Below, in pieces: positions 25,097 to 32,297 of a DNA stretch of 32,297 nt. Every line of letters starts with the position of its first letter. Within the stretch, counting starts at the first letter, position 1. Source of the DNA: Oribacterium sp. (lineage in GTDB: Bacteria > Bacillota_A > Clostridia > Lachnospirales > Lachnospiraceae); assembly GCA_017940955.1 (NCBI GenBank), contig JAGAXP010000089.1, forward strand, positions 1 through 32,297, given 5' to 3'. Both the position numbers and the translations under genes were made by a program. Under the pieces are notes generated by a model. The model was not told where the DNA came from. It saw only the letters and a list, made by a program, of their open reading frames with translations, and did no database searches.

Positions 25097-26433
25097 ACTG
25101 TACCGATTTCCTTTACGGTATGCTGGATAATTATCCGATAGTGACTGCAGCTGTGCTTTGCTTTATTCCCATGAAAAACCAGTTCAAAAAGGAGATTTAC
25201 GCAGTCATCATCGATACCCTTGTTTTCCTGACGGTACTGATACCTTTAGATTCATATCTGGTCTTAAGCTATCCCATTCCCTACGATGCAGACATACCCA
25301 TTATCTGTATTGTTTCCTTCTTTGTGTATGACAGGCTGTTTAAGACATCCTTAGACAAAAAGGTATTTACCTTTACATCTGTGTGTGCCGCGGTGGGGTT
25401 TTTGTCAAACTTTTCCCATGGCTTTGACGCGGTTATGCATCCTACTTCCGATATCCTGCACATCAGTCATGAAGCCTCAATGTTTCAGTTCCTGATATGT
25501 ACATTGTTCACGCTTCTGTTCTGCTATCCCATAATGAGATATGGCAGTCAGCTTATCGATACCTTTGAGTCAAAAAAGACCTGGTATTATGCCTCTACAG
25601 TTTCTGTCATATTCTTTTTATTAAACCTGGTGATAGCACCGAGACACTATACGACACTCCATACCAACAACATCATGTTCGCCTTCTGGCTGATCATGAC
25701 TCTGTGTTTCTTATTAATGATATTCCTGCTCATCATTTTTTATCATATAGTAATTAGTGCCATGGAATCATCCCGGCTGAGCACCAGACTGCGATACCTG
25801 GAAATGCAGGAAAGCCAGCACAGAAAGCTCCAGTCATATATAGAGGCCACAAGACGTCAGAGGCATGATTTCAGGCATACTTTGCGCACACTGTACACGC
25901 TTTCAACTGACGCGGATATCGAAACTATAAGGACTTATCTTACCCAGTATCTCGACAATATGCCGGAGAGTGATTTAACACTCTTTACAAAGAACATCGC
26001 CGTCAATGCGGTCCTGAATTACTATATGGAATCCGCAAGGACTGCTTCCATCAAGCTCACCTGGGAAGTAGACCTGGATGAAACCACACCATGGGTAGCG
26101 GATTCAGACCTATGTATTATTCTTGGTAACATTCTGGACAATGCTGTCATCGCCTGCACAGAGGCAAACCCTCCTATTTCGGAATCGGAACGCTTTATCG
26201 ATTTATACATACGGAGCGAGAATAACAAGACTATTTATATCGTTGCTGCCAACAGCTTCGACGGACGTATCATTACCTCTGATGAAGGTAAAATCATATC
26301 CTCCCACGAACACGGCAGCGGCATAGGACTCTCCTCCATCAAAACCACGGCCGAGAACTATAGCGGAACTGCAAACTTCTACTACGAAAACAAAGAATTC
26401 TACTCAGAAGTCATGCTCCGCTCCCCAAACTGA
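25093..26433 (+). CDS. AgrC-like sensor histidine kinase (GHKL, HPK10 type)
   Basis: 446 residues. About six membrane helices occupy residues 13-222, a coiled linker follows, then the phosphoacceptor His258 in RQRHDFRH. The ATPase domain has the N box GNILDNAVIAC (345-355) and G box HGSGIGLSSIK (407-417). These are the marks of peptide-sensing AgrC-type kinases that pair with LytTR regulators. No autoinducer peptide or AgrB gene is adjacent, so the signal is unknown. It ends facing the tRNA-Leu/repeat region. Confidence 0.92.
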   Translation: MNCTDFLYGMLDNYPIVTAAVLCFIPMKNQFKKEIYAVIIDTLVFLTVLIPLDSYLVLSYPIPYDADIPIICIVSFFVYDRLFKTSLDKKVFTFTSVCAAVGFLSNFSHGFDAVMHPTSDILHISHEASMFQFLICTLFTLLFCYPIMRYGSQLIDTFESKKTWYYASTVSVIFFLLNLVIAPRHYTTLHTNNIMFAFWLIMTLCFLLMIFLLIIFYHIVISAMESSRLSTRLRYLEMQESQHRKLQSYIEATRRQRHDFRHTLRTLYTLSTDADIETIRTYLTQYLDNMPESDLTLFTKNIAVNAVLNYYMESARTASIKLTWEVDLDETTPWVADSDLCIILGNILDNAVIACTEANPPISESERFIDLYIRSENNKTIYIVAANSFDGRIITSDEGKIISSHEHGSGIGLSSIKTTAENYSGTANFYYENKEFYSEVMLRSPN

Positions 26434-26475
26434 AATATGATCGCTTAGCGCCTCCGCATAGGCAAAACAACCGGT

Positions 26476-26655
26476 TGCGGAGGTTTGACCGCTAGGCGCC
26501 AGTGGCCCCTGCTTAGCGCTGACGGTCGCGGAGCGAAGATTGAACTTCTCTGCCTGAACCATTTTATGCGGAGGATGGGGCGCTAGGCGCCAGTGGCGCC
26601 TGCTTAGCGCCGACCGGAGCGGAGCGGAGATTGAACCCACTGGGTTCAAGCGACG
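26476..26655. repeat. 91-bp palindromic repeat array, copy A (two units)
   Basis: Unit 1 spans 26476-26566, more diverged; unit 2 starts at 26567. Each begins with TGCGGAGG, the 3' end of the adjacent tRNA-Leu, and contains the nested palindrome GGCGCT-GGCGCC-agt-GGCGCC-AGCGCC. Each has a GGAGATTGAAC segment like a tRNA T arm. Unit 2 ends in a perfect hairpin TTGAACCC/GGGTTCAA (26631-26649). GC-rich against an AT-rich background; lies downstream of the tRNA terminator. Confidence 0.85.
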
Positions 26656-26670
26656 CCTCGGCTTCGGTAA

Positions 26671-26707
26671 AAACAAAAAGCCCCAGACTTTACGTCTGGG
26701 ACTTTTT
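26671..26707 (-). terminator. Terminator of tRNA-Leu copy A
   Basis: CCCAGAC/GTCTGGG with a 5-base loop (26682-26700), followed on the minus strand by GCTTTTTGTTTTT. T runs on both sides mean it could also stop plus-strand transcription from the kinase gene. Confidence 0.88.
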
Positions 26708-26718
26708 TGTTTTACCTA

Positions 26719-26802
26719 TGCGGAGGATGGGACTTGAACCCACACGTCCTACCGGACACAAGATCCTTAGTCTTGCCTGTCTGCCAATTTCAGCACCTCC
26801 GC
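26719..26802 (-). tRNA. tRNA-Leu (anticodon AAG), copy A
   Basis: 84 bases with a perfect acceptor stem GCGGAGG/CCTCCGC, discriminator A, an anticodon stem CAAGA/TCTTG with loop CTAAGGA (anticodon AAG), a long class II variable arm and T loop GGTTCAAGTCC. CCA is not encoded. AAG reads CUU and would need A34-to-inosine editing to read more; A34 in tRNA-Leu is unusual in bacteria but known in some Firmicutes. Confidence 0.93.
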
Positions 26803-26813
26803 GCGACTTACTT

Positions 26814-26842
26814 AAGATACAGGATTTACGTTCATTTGTCAA
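26814..26842 (-). promoter_or_regulatory. Promoter of tRNA-Leu copy A
   Basis: TTGACA, 17 bases, TATCTT on the minus strand, ending 11 bases before the tRNA 5' end. Confidence 0.8.
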
Positions 26843-26845
26843 CAA

Positions 26846-26975
26846 CTATTTCAAAAAAACTTTTCTGTTAAATGTCAGCAATCCTAACCTTCTATCCTTA
26901 GTGGTCCTGTCTGTAAATCATAACAGCCCATTGTGGCACAGAATACCTATTCTATATGGTTCATAAATCATCCGC
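26846..26975. other. Spacer between tRNA-Leu copy A and the GGDEF frame
   Basis: 130 AT-rich bases. No clear terminator for the GGDEF frame beyond a small GAATA/TATTC hairpin, and no gene. Confidence 0.4.
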
Positions 26976-27539
26976 TTATAAAGTGATTGTATTTCTTCCC
27001 TTCTTCTTTGACATATAAAGATTATCATCTGCCCGTTTTAAAACATTTACATCTCTGTTCCCGGTGGCTATTCCTATACTGACCGTTATCACCAGTTTAT
27101 CTTCAAATGGCCACTTCTGAGCTTCCATTTCCCGGCGTAATTTATCCGCAATAGTCCATGCATCAGAAACTGCCTGTCTTTCCAGAATAATGATAAATTC
27201 TTCTCCACCATATCTGTATCCATGTACGTCAGCAGATACCTCCATCTGAATCAACTGTCCCATACGTTCAAGAACCATATCTCCATTCTGATGGCCATAT
27301 GTATCATTTACCTGCTTAAAAAAATCTATATCGATCATGATGACGCCATAACGTGAACTGCCTTTTGTTATTTTGGACAGGGTCCGGTTAAATTCCCTTC
27401 TGGTAAGCAATTTAGTCAGTCCGTCCATCCTGCCGTCCAGTATCATCATTGCCATCATAACCAGAAGACAAAACACTACAATGATACTCAGCACCTCAAT
27501 TTTTTCCCTTGAAACAAAGTCTCTTTTGGCTGATTCCAT
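26976..27539 (-). pseudogene. GGDEF diguanylate cyclase part of a split TPR-GGDEF gene
   Basis: 187 residues: a short N terminus, one membrane helix (about 14-36) and a complete GGDEF domain. It has the typical substrate segment MIDIDFFKQVNDTYGHQNGD and active site GGEEF; the RxxD inhibitory site is missing (Ser and Val at the expected places), so product inhibition is unlikely. It is in the same frame as the preceding 366-codon frame, separated by only TAA AGA. No ribosome site lies before its ATG. Either a nonsense mutation has broken a ~556-residue TM-TPR-TM-GGDEF protein, or the TAA is read through or re-initiated. The cyclase part itself looks intact. Confidence 0.8.
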
Positions 27540-27542
27540 TCT

Positions 27543-28643
27543 TTACATCTGATTTATGGATTCAATAACTGTTCCATTTATCACATCGGCATAGACACGG
27601 TTTTGTTCATCAAAAAGCTCAGAATATAATCTCTGTAACTGTGTCATCATAAGTTCCTTCGACTTTTCAGCAGAAGGCGGATATTCTTTTTGCAGTTTAA
27701 GCAGTGTATTCAACTCAGTTTTCTCATAACCGTTTTCCTCGCAAACAGTTATAAATTCCTCGTATGCTTCACTTGCTTCCGACTCCTTTCTTCTTTTAGT
27801 TTCAGTATCAGGGGATACATCATATTTTGAAGCCTCCGCTGTATAAAGCAGAAGCTTTACCTGTATGTAAGGGACTATCAGATCTCTCAGCATGATCTGC
27901 CTGTAAACCTCTGTTGTGAACAGTTCATCCCCTTTCCACTTTGCAAGAAGCTCCTCACACTCTTTATATCTGCCGGTCTCATAATATACTCTTGCCATCC
28001 AGACATCATTTATTGCATTATACCCTTTTTCAAAGATTCCTGTGTTTGAAAGTGCAACCACTTGCCCGGCTTTTTCAAGATACTCTTCAGCTTTCTTAAA
28101 ATCATTTTTATAAATAGCGCATATCCCTTCCATACGAAAGGCATAACTCTTTATCTGAAGGCTGTTAATGTCATCAAAATTCTTTATTTTTGAGGCCGAT
28201 TCCATCATTTTATACGCGGTATCTTCCGAATAATTATTCAAGAAAAAATTCGCAAGATCCAGATATACATTAATAGTGTAATCCTTCTCGGTACTTCTCT
28301 CCAGATAATAAAGTGCATACCCAAGATACCTGTAATAGGACAAAGTCTCACCCTTCTGCATGTAGATAAGACTGGCCCTTTCATAAAGTCTTCCCAGATC
28401 CTCGTTGGTAAAATGTCCCCCATCAGTCCATTTGTTTATATACTGAAGCTCTTCATCCATAGTATCCCAGCTGAACAACAGATCTTCATTGATAAGCTGG
28501 ATTACCCTTTCGTGATTAGACTTTTTTTGAAGGTAAACTTGGGCAAAATAAAGCGACTGTGAAAGAATCAGCACAGCTAAAACAACAATCAATCCGATAA
28601 TTAGCTTTTTGTTCGTTTCCATTTTCATAAGCAGACTCTTCAT
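27543..28643 (-). pseudogene. TPR sensor part of a split TPR-GGDEF gene
   Basis: 366 residues. One N-terminal membrane helix (about 13-36) is followed by an extracellular helical region with TPR-like pairs (for example around 85-115, 165-200, 213-238). It ends at TAA 27545-27543 just where a long helix (YSELFDEQNRVYADVINGT) would lead into the second membrane segment and GGDEF domain of the next frame. Related proteins are normally one chain with a TM-TPR-TM-GGDEF order. The start is uncertain: ATGs at codons 1, 6 and 8 all have weak ribosome sites. The gene is flanked by the duplicated tRNA-Leu/repeat blocks. Confidence 0.78.
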
Positions 28644-28661
28644 ATTAAAAATTTCATGGCT

Positions 28662-28667
28662 ATTATA
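28662..28667 (-). promoter_or_regulatory. -10 element before the TPR-GGDEF gene
   Basis: Perfect TATAAT on the minus strand 18 bases before the ATG. The best -35-like sequence (TTGATT, 15-base spacing) is off in spacing and abuts the repeat array. Confidence 0.4.
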
Positions 28668-28723
28668 CTACAAAAATTAGTCAATCAAGTGACTCCTCCG
28701 CATAGGTAAAACAAAAACCCGGA

Positions 28724-28905
28724 TGCGGAGGATGGGGCGCTAGGCGCCAGTGGCGCCTGCTTAGCGCCGACGGTCGCCGAGCGGAGATTGAACTTCTCTG
28801 CCTGAACCATTTTATGCGGAGGATGGGGCGCTAGGCGCCAGTGGCGCCTGCTTAGCGCCGACGGTCGCCGAGCGGAGATTGAACCCACTGGGTTCAAGCG
28901 ACGCC
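28724..28905. repeat. 91-bp palindromic repeat array, copy B (two units)
   Basis: Units at 28724-28814 and 28815-28905, exact period 91 and almost identical to each other up to GGAGATTGAAC. Same nested palindrome as copy A (28736-28768 in unit 1). After GGAGATTGAAC unit 1 continues TTCTCTGCC, while unit 2 forms TTGAACCC/GGGTTCAA (28879-28897). Each unit again starts with the tRNA-Leu 3' end sequence. Confidence 0.87.
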
Positions 28906-28917
28906 TCCGCTTCGGCA

Positions 28918-28955
28918 AAACAAAAAAGCCCCAGACTTTACGTCTGGGACTTTTT
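28918..28955 (-). terminator. Terminator of tRNA-Leu copy B
   Basis: CCCAGAC/GTCTGGG hairpin (28930-28948), then GCTTTTTTG on the minus strand. Confidence 0.88.
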
Positions 28956-28965
28956 GTTTTACCTA

Positions 28966-29049
28966 TGCGGAGGATGGGACTTGAACCCACACGTCCTACC
29001 GGACACAAGATCCTTAGTCTTGCCTGTCTGCCAATTTCAGCACCTCCGC
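28966..29049 (-). tRNA. tRNA-Leu (anticodon AAG), copy B
   Basis: 84 bases, identical to copy A at every position, with the same AAG anticodon and no encoded CCA. It lies just downstream of the dipeptidase gene but has its own promoter. Confidence 0.93.
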
Positions 29050-29060
29050 GCGACTCACTT

Positions 29061-29089
29061 AAGATACAGGATTTACGTTCATTTGTCAA
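29061..29089 (-). promoter_or_regulatory. Promoter of tRNA-Leu copy B
   Basis: TTGACA, 17 bases, TATCTT, identical to copy A, so both tRNA copies should be transcribed. Confidence 0.8.
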
Positions 29090-29170
29090 CAATAAATTTT
29101 AGAAATCCAAAACTATTATAGAGCAATTTCAAAAAAACTTTCCTGTATCCCGTGAGATCTTTAATTTACA

Positions 29171-30565
29171 TCAGCTGCAGAGCTCGATAATAGCCTCTGC
29201 ATACACCTTTGTAGCAATAACTATATTATCAAGATCAAAGAATTCATCAGCGCCATGCATGCGTGTATCAACACCCGGAAGAATAGCACCGAAAGCAACA
29301 CCGTTCTTGATGTCATGAACATAGGTACCGCCGCCGATAGCCAGAGCTTCACCCTTAAGACCTGTAACAGCCTCATAAGCCCCGAGAAGCTTCTTTACGA
29401 ATGGTGAATCTGCGGGAACTCTGTGAGGAGGCACCATGCCTCTGCTTGTGAATACAAGACCTGCATCTTCAACATTCTTTCTGACCACATCCTCACAGTT
29501 CTCCTTATTTGCCATAACAGGAGTACGGCTGTCGAACTGAACCTCAAGCTCTGTTGAAGTAATATGATAAAGATCAAGAGTACATGTAAGATCATTTGAC
29601 TCTTCATCAGCCATCTTTATGCCGAGACTCTTTCCGTCTGTCTCACCATAAGGGAAAAGCTTCAATACTGGTGAAATCGCATCAATCTGTGCGCAAGGTG
29701 CAAGAGGAAGTCTGGATACCACCATAAGAGCGGCAATACCTGCATTCTTACCTGTCTCAGGTGTTGAAGCGTGTGCAGAGACACCTGTTATGGTGATCTC
29801 ATTGATTCCTGTCTGTACACACTCTACTCCGCATTCCTTGGAAACGCTGTCCAAAACATCCTCAGCAAGATTCATGTCGAGACCCTCAAGGGTGATGACA
29901 GCCTTCTGGGGAACAGCATTGAGCGCAACACCAGCCTCAAGAGAAACGAGACGAGGAAGTGTCTTTGACTCCTCAAACTCCCTAGAGATGGTACCTCTGA
30001 ACTGTCCCTTTTCGATGTTAATGAGAGGGAACTCAGCATCAGGTGAAAATGTCATCTCAGCCTCAGGCTCAACGGCATAATACTTAGCGATATCAGTTGA
30101 ACCTGTCTCCTCATCCGATCCCATGATGAGACGAACGCCCTTCTTAAGAGGAACACCGCACTCCTTGAGGGCACGCATAGCGTACAAAGCACAGAGAAGA
30201 GGTCCCTTGTCATCAGAAGTTCCGCGGCCGTAGATCCTTCCATCCTTGACTAAAGGCTTAAACGGCTCAGTCACAGTCCAGCCCTCTCCCGCAGGAACTA
30301 CATCACAGTGAGCAAGCATATCAAGGCTTCTGGGAAGTGAAGTATCAAAATCAGCTGTTCCTACATAGCCATTATAATTATTTACTGAAAAACCGTACTT
30401 TGCAGCAAGATCTATAGCAAAGTTCAGGGCATCAAAAGGGCCGTCCCCGAAAGGCTTTCCCTGCTCGTATGATCCCTGTACAGAATTTATGGAAACGAAA
30501 TCCTTAAGATCCTCTATATACTGATCCAAGTGTTCATCAATCCATTTATTTACTTTATCATTCAT
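29171..30565 (-). CDS. pepV: M20-family metal-dependent dipeptidase (PepV/Sapep type)
   Basis: 464 residues. Cytosolic exopeptidase that cleaves dipeptides using two metal ions. Metal ligands and catalytic residues are seen in MLAHCDVVPAGEGW (His-x-Asp), GRGTSDDKGPL (bridging Asp), GSDEETGS (Glu-Glu base and ligand) and SPDAEFP (Asp). A dimerisation/lid domain occupies the middle, and GGGTYVHDI and MHGADEFF near the end supply the last histidines. No signal peptide. GGAGG stands eight bases before the ATG. It has its own promoter inside the prfC terminator region. Confidence 0.93.
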   Translation of the reverse strand: MNDKVNKWIDEHLDQYIEDLKDFVSINSVQGSYEQGKPFGDGPFDALNFAIDLAAKYGFSVNNYNGYVGTADFDTSLPRSLDMLAHCDVVPAGEGWTVTEPFKPLVKDGRIYGRGTSDDKGPLLCALYAMRALKECGVPLKKGVRLIMGSDEETGSTDIAKYYAVEPEAEMTFSPDAEFPLINIEKGQFRGTISREFEESKTLPRLVSLEAGVALNAVPQKAVITLEGLDMNLAEDVLDSVSKECGVECVQTGINEITITGVSAHASTPETGKNAGIAALMVVSRLPLAPCAQIDAISPVLKLFPYGETDGKSLGIKMADEESNDLTCTLDLYHITSTELEVQFDSRTPVMANKENCEDVVRKNVEDAGLVFTSRGMVPPHRVPADSPFVKKLLGAYEAVTGLKGEALAIGGGTYVHDIKNGVAFGAILPGVDTRMHGADEFFDLDNIVIATKVYAEAIIELCS

Positions 30566-30593
30566 TTATCCTACCTCCGTTCTTTTGTCATTT

Positions 30594-30622
30594 AATATAA
30601 ATTAAGCCATAGCGGCTTTCAA
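30594..30622 (-). promoter_or_regulatory. Sigma-A promoter of the dipeptidase gene
   Basis: TTGAAA, 17 bases, TATATT on the minus strand; each hexamer matches 5 of 6. The -35 overlaps the U tract of the prfC terminator, and the start codon lies about 20 bases after the expected transcription start. Confidence 0.65.
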
Positions 30623-30654
30623 AAAAGCAGGCGACGCCGGATCGACGCGCCTGC
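30619..30654 (-). terminator. Rho-independent terminator of prfC
   Basis: GCAGGCG/CGCCTGC with a partly paired interior (30627-30654), then six T residues on the minus strand, 44 bases after the prfC stop. Confidence 0.9.
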
Positions 30655-30697
30655 CCTCTGCAATTATATTAGTTCCTCTACAAATGAGCAACAGAAA

Positions 30698-32290
30698 TCA
30701 GTTCTTACCAAACTCAGTGAGCTTCAGATCCTTGTTTCTGTCAAGCACCATGCCTACAGACCACTCATGTGCAAAAAGAAGAAGCGGACGGTCCTTAAGA
30801 TCCTTCACGATCTTCATATCTGAAGTTCCCTGTATCTTGTCAATGTCTATCTCGGTGTAATTCTCAACCCAGCGGATATACTCATAAGGAAGGGTATCGA
30901 GCTTGACCTCAACATTGTACTCATTCTTAAGTCTGAAGGTGAGAACCTCGAACTGAAGTGCGCCTACAACGCCTACGATGATCTCCTCCATTCCGGTGTT
31001 GTACTCCTGGAATATCTGGATGGCACCCTCCTGTGCGATCTGGGAAACGCCCTTCAGGAACTGCTTACGCTTCATGGTATCCACCTGACGTACCCTTGCA
31101 AAGTGCTCCGGTGCAAAGGTAGGGATACCCTCGTATGCGAACTTCTTTGAGGAAAGCTCCAGTGTATCACCGATTGAGAAGATACCCGGGTCGAAGATTC
31201 CGATAATGTCTCCGGCGTAAGCCTTCTCAACTATCTTACGCTCATCCGCCATCATCTGTGTGGGCTGGCTGAGCTTCACCTTACGGCCTGTCTGTACATG
31301 GTTTACCTCCATGCCGGCATCAAACTCGCCTGAGCAGATACGCATAAAAGCAACTCTGTCTCTGTGCTTAGGGTCCATGTTAGCCTGGATCTTGAAAACA
31401 AAGGCAGAGAAAGGCTCCAAAACAGTGTCGATCACACCCTTGTCGCTGGTTCTCGGCATAGGAGGCTGAGTCATCTTGAGGAAGTGCTCAAGGAAGGTCC
31501 TGACACCGAAATTTGTAAGAGCAGAGCCAAAGAATACAGGGGTAAGATCACCTCTGTTGATCCTCTCCTCATCATACTCATCGGAGGCACCGTCAAGAAG
31601 CTCCAGATCCTCCTGAAGCTTGTCAAAATATTCAAAGCCTACGAGATCCTTTAATGAAGGATCCGTAAGAGCCACGTCCTTCTCCTCAACAGCCTTGGTG
31701 CCGCCTGCATTGGCAGTGAAAAGCTCAACTGTCTCAGTCTCACGGTCAAACACGCCCTTGAAGTTTCTTCCGCAGCCGATAGGCCAGTTGATAGGACATG
31801 TACGGATTCCAAGGACATTTTCAATCTCGTCAAGAAGCTCATAGGGATCACGGGCCTCACGGTCGAACTTGTTGATGAAGGTAAAAATAGGAATATGCCT
31901 CATAACACAGACCTTGAAAAGCTTAATAGTCTGAGGCTCTACACCCTTTGCACCGTCAATGACCATGACCGCACTGTCCGCAGCCATAAGTGTACGGTAA
32001 GTATCCTCGGAGAAATCCTGATGTCCGGGTGTATCAAGTATATTGATGCACTTATCACCGTAATTGAACTGGAGTACTGATGAAGTTACGGAAATACCTC
32101 TCTGCTTCTCTATCTCCATCCAGTCGGAAACAGCATGCTTGGTAGCCTTACGTCCCTTTACGGTTCCTGCAAGATTTATAGCTCCTCCGTAAAGAAGGAA
32201 CTTCTCTGTCAATGTGGTCTTACCGGCATCCGGGTGAGAAATGATCGCGAATGTTCGTCTCTTCTCAATTTCTTCTTTTAAATTTGCCAT
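30698..32290 (-). CDS. prfC: Peptide chain release factor 3 (translational GTPase)
   Basis: 530 residues, full length for RF3. GTP-dependent removal of RF1/RF2 from the ribosome after termination. G domain motifs: P loop SHPDAGKT (18-25), switch region KQRGISVTSSV, DTPGHQDFSEDTYR and FINKFDREARD (the NKxD motif). The sequence ITSVLQ-type effector region and the later beta-barrel and C-terminal domains follow in order. The DTPGHQDFSEDT form distinguishes RF3 from EF-G. Only seven bases upstream are in the window, so its ribosome site and promoter cannot be judged. Confidence 0.96.
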   Translation of the reverse strand: MANLKEEIEKRRTFAIISHPDAGKTTLTEKFLLYGGAINLAGTVKGRKATKHAVSDWMEIEKQRGISVTSSVLQFNYGDKCINILDTPGHQDFSEDTYRTLMAADSAVMVIDGAKGVEPQTIKLFKVCVMRHIPIFTFINKFDREARDPYELLDEIENVLGIRTCPINWPIGCGRNFKGVFDRETETVELFTANAGGTKAVEEKDVALTDPSLKDLVGFEYFDKLQEDLELLDGASDEYDEERINRGDLTPVFFGSALTNFGVRTFLEHFLKMTQPPMPRTSDKGVIDTVLEPFSAFVFKIQANMDPKHRDRVAFMRICSGEFDAGMEVNHVQTGRKVKLSQPTQMMADERKIVEKAYAGDIIGIFDPGIFSIGDTLELSSKKFAYEGIPTFAPEHFARVRQVDTMKRKQFLKGVSQIAQEGAIQIFQEYNTGMEEIIVGVVGALQFEVLTFRLKNEYNVEVKLDTLPYEYIRWVENYTEIDIDKIQGTSDMKIVKDLKDRPLLLFAHEWSVGMVLDRNKDLKLTEFGKN

Positions 32291-32297
32291 ATTTTCT

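Larger units (their letters stand above)
26567..26845 (-). repeat. Large direct repeat flanking the TPR-GGDEF cassette, copy A
   Basis: About 279 bp holding one 91-bp unit, a terminator, an entire tRNA-Leu gene and its promoter. It matches 28815-29092 nearly base for base in the same orientation; the tRNA parts are identical and differences cluster in the repeat unit (26612-26625, 26658-26675). Confidence 0.9.
28815..29092 (-). repeat. Large direct repeat flanking the TPR-GGDEF cassette, copy B
   Basis: Counterpart of 26567-26845: repeat unit, terminator, tRNA-Leu and promoter, same orientation. The two copies bracket about 2.0 kb with the split TPR-GGDEF gene. Confidence 0.9.

Noticed and set aside
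26476..28905. CRISPR-like array
   Set aside because: Units are 91 bp, contiguous, without unique spacers, only two per array and with no cas genes.
28685..29092. Minus-strand open frame of 135 codons across tRNA-Leu copy B and the repeats
   Set aside because: It reads through a tRNA, a terminator and the palindromic repeats; no ribosome site or protein family. The same holds for the 90-codon frame at 26404-26676 and the plus-strand frames at 26631-26966 and 28879-29121.
26567..29092. Integrative element at tRNA-Leu
   Set aside because: No integrase, recombinase or phage gene, and the duplication covers the whole tRNA plus promoter and not just an attachment core.

Overview
The window looks like chromosome of a motile, strictly anaerobic member of the Lachnospiraceae/Clostridia (Butyrivibrio- or Roseburia-like). 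The reasons are a class III anaerobic ribonucleotide reductase, AT-rich Firmicute-style promoters and strong AGGAGG ribosome sites, a sigma-D-type promoter in front of a truncated chemoreceptor, and lipoproteins with short Gram-positive-style signals. No rRNA, phage, transposase or CRISPR is present. Almost everything is on the minus strand; only a two-gene LytTR two-component system is on the plus strand.

Layout from low to high coordinates: a truncated chemoreceptor (1-657, sigma-D promoter 737-763); nrdG (881-1438); a tat operon tatB-like/tatA/tatC (3205-1520); nrdD (5599-3359) with two NrdR-type boxes spaced exactly 31 bp and a long structured leader; a methionine ABC transporter metN-metI-metQ (9028-6251) with an unidentified folded leader; then a ~14.7 kb operon (24031-9371); the divergent LytTR regulator and histidine kinase (24341-26433); a ~2.3 kb cassette holding a TPR/GGDEF gene broken by one in-frame TAA, flanked on both sides by copies of tRNA-Leu plus a 91-bp palindromic repeat array; an M20 dipeptidase (29171-30565); and prfC (30698-32290).

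The most interesting part is the 14.7 kb operon. Its first five genes are a Gram-positive type Pel exopolysaccharide cluster in the order pelD-pelE-pelA(deacetylase)-pelF-pelG, without outer-membrane PelB/PelC. They run, mostly by 4-nt or longer overlaps, into five further genes: two tandem CotH-kinase lipoproteins, a VTC-type polyphosphate polymerase domain, a DUF4956 membrane protein, and a membrane-anchored TIM-barrel (DUF4832-type) protein. I infer an envelope polysaccharide system with an added phosphate/kinase module and possibly a stand-in for the missing Pel hydrolase. PelD carries an N-terminal Rossmann domain whose catalytic Tyr/Lys are replaced, and a degenerate GGDEF domain that keeps an RxxD c-di-GMP site. 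A c-di-GMP-producing protein lies close by, in the damaged TPR-GGDEF cassette. The LytTR system, divergent from pelD, is a candidate regulator.

All functional statements are from reading the sequence and knowledge of the families; no search or folding program was run.
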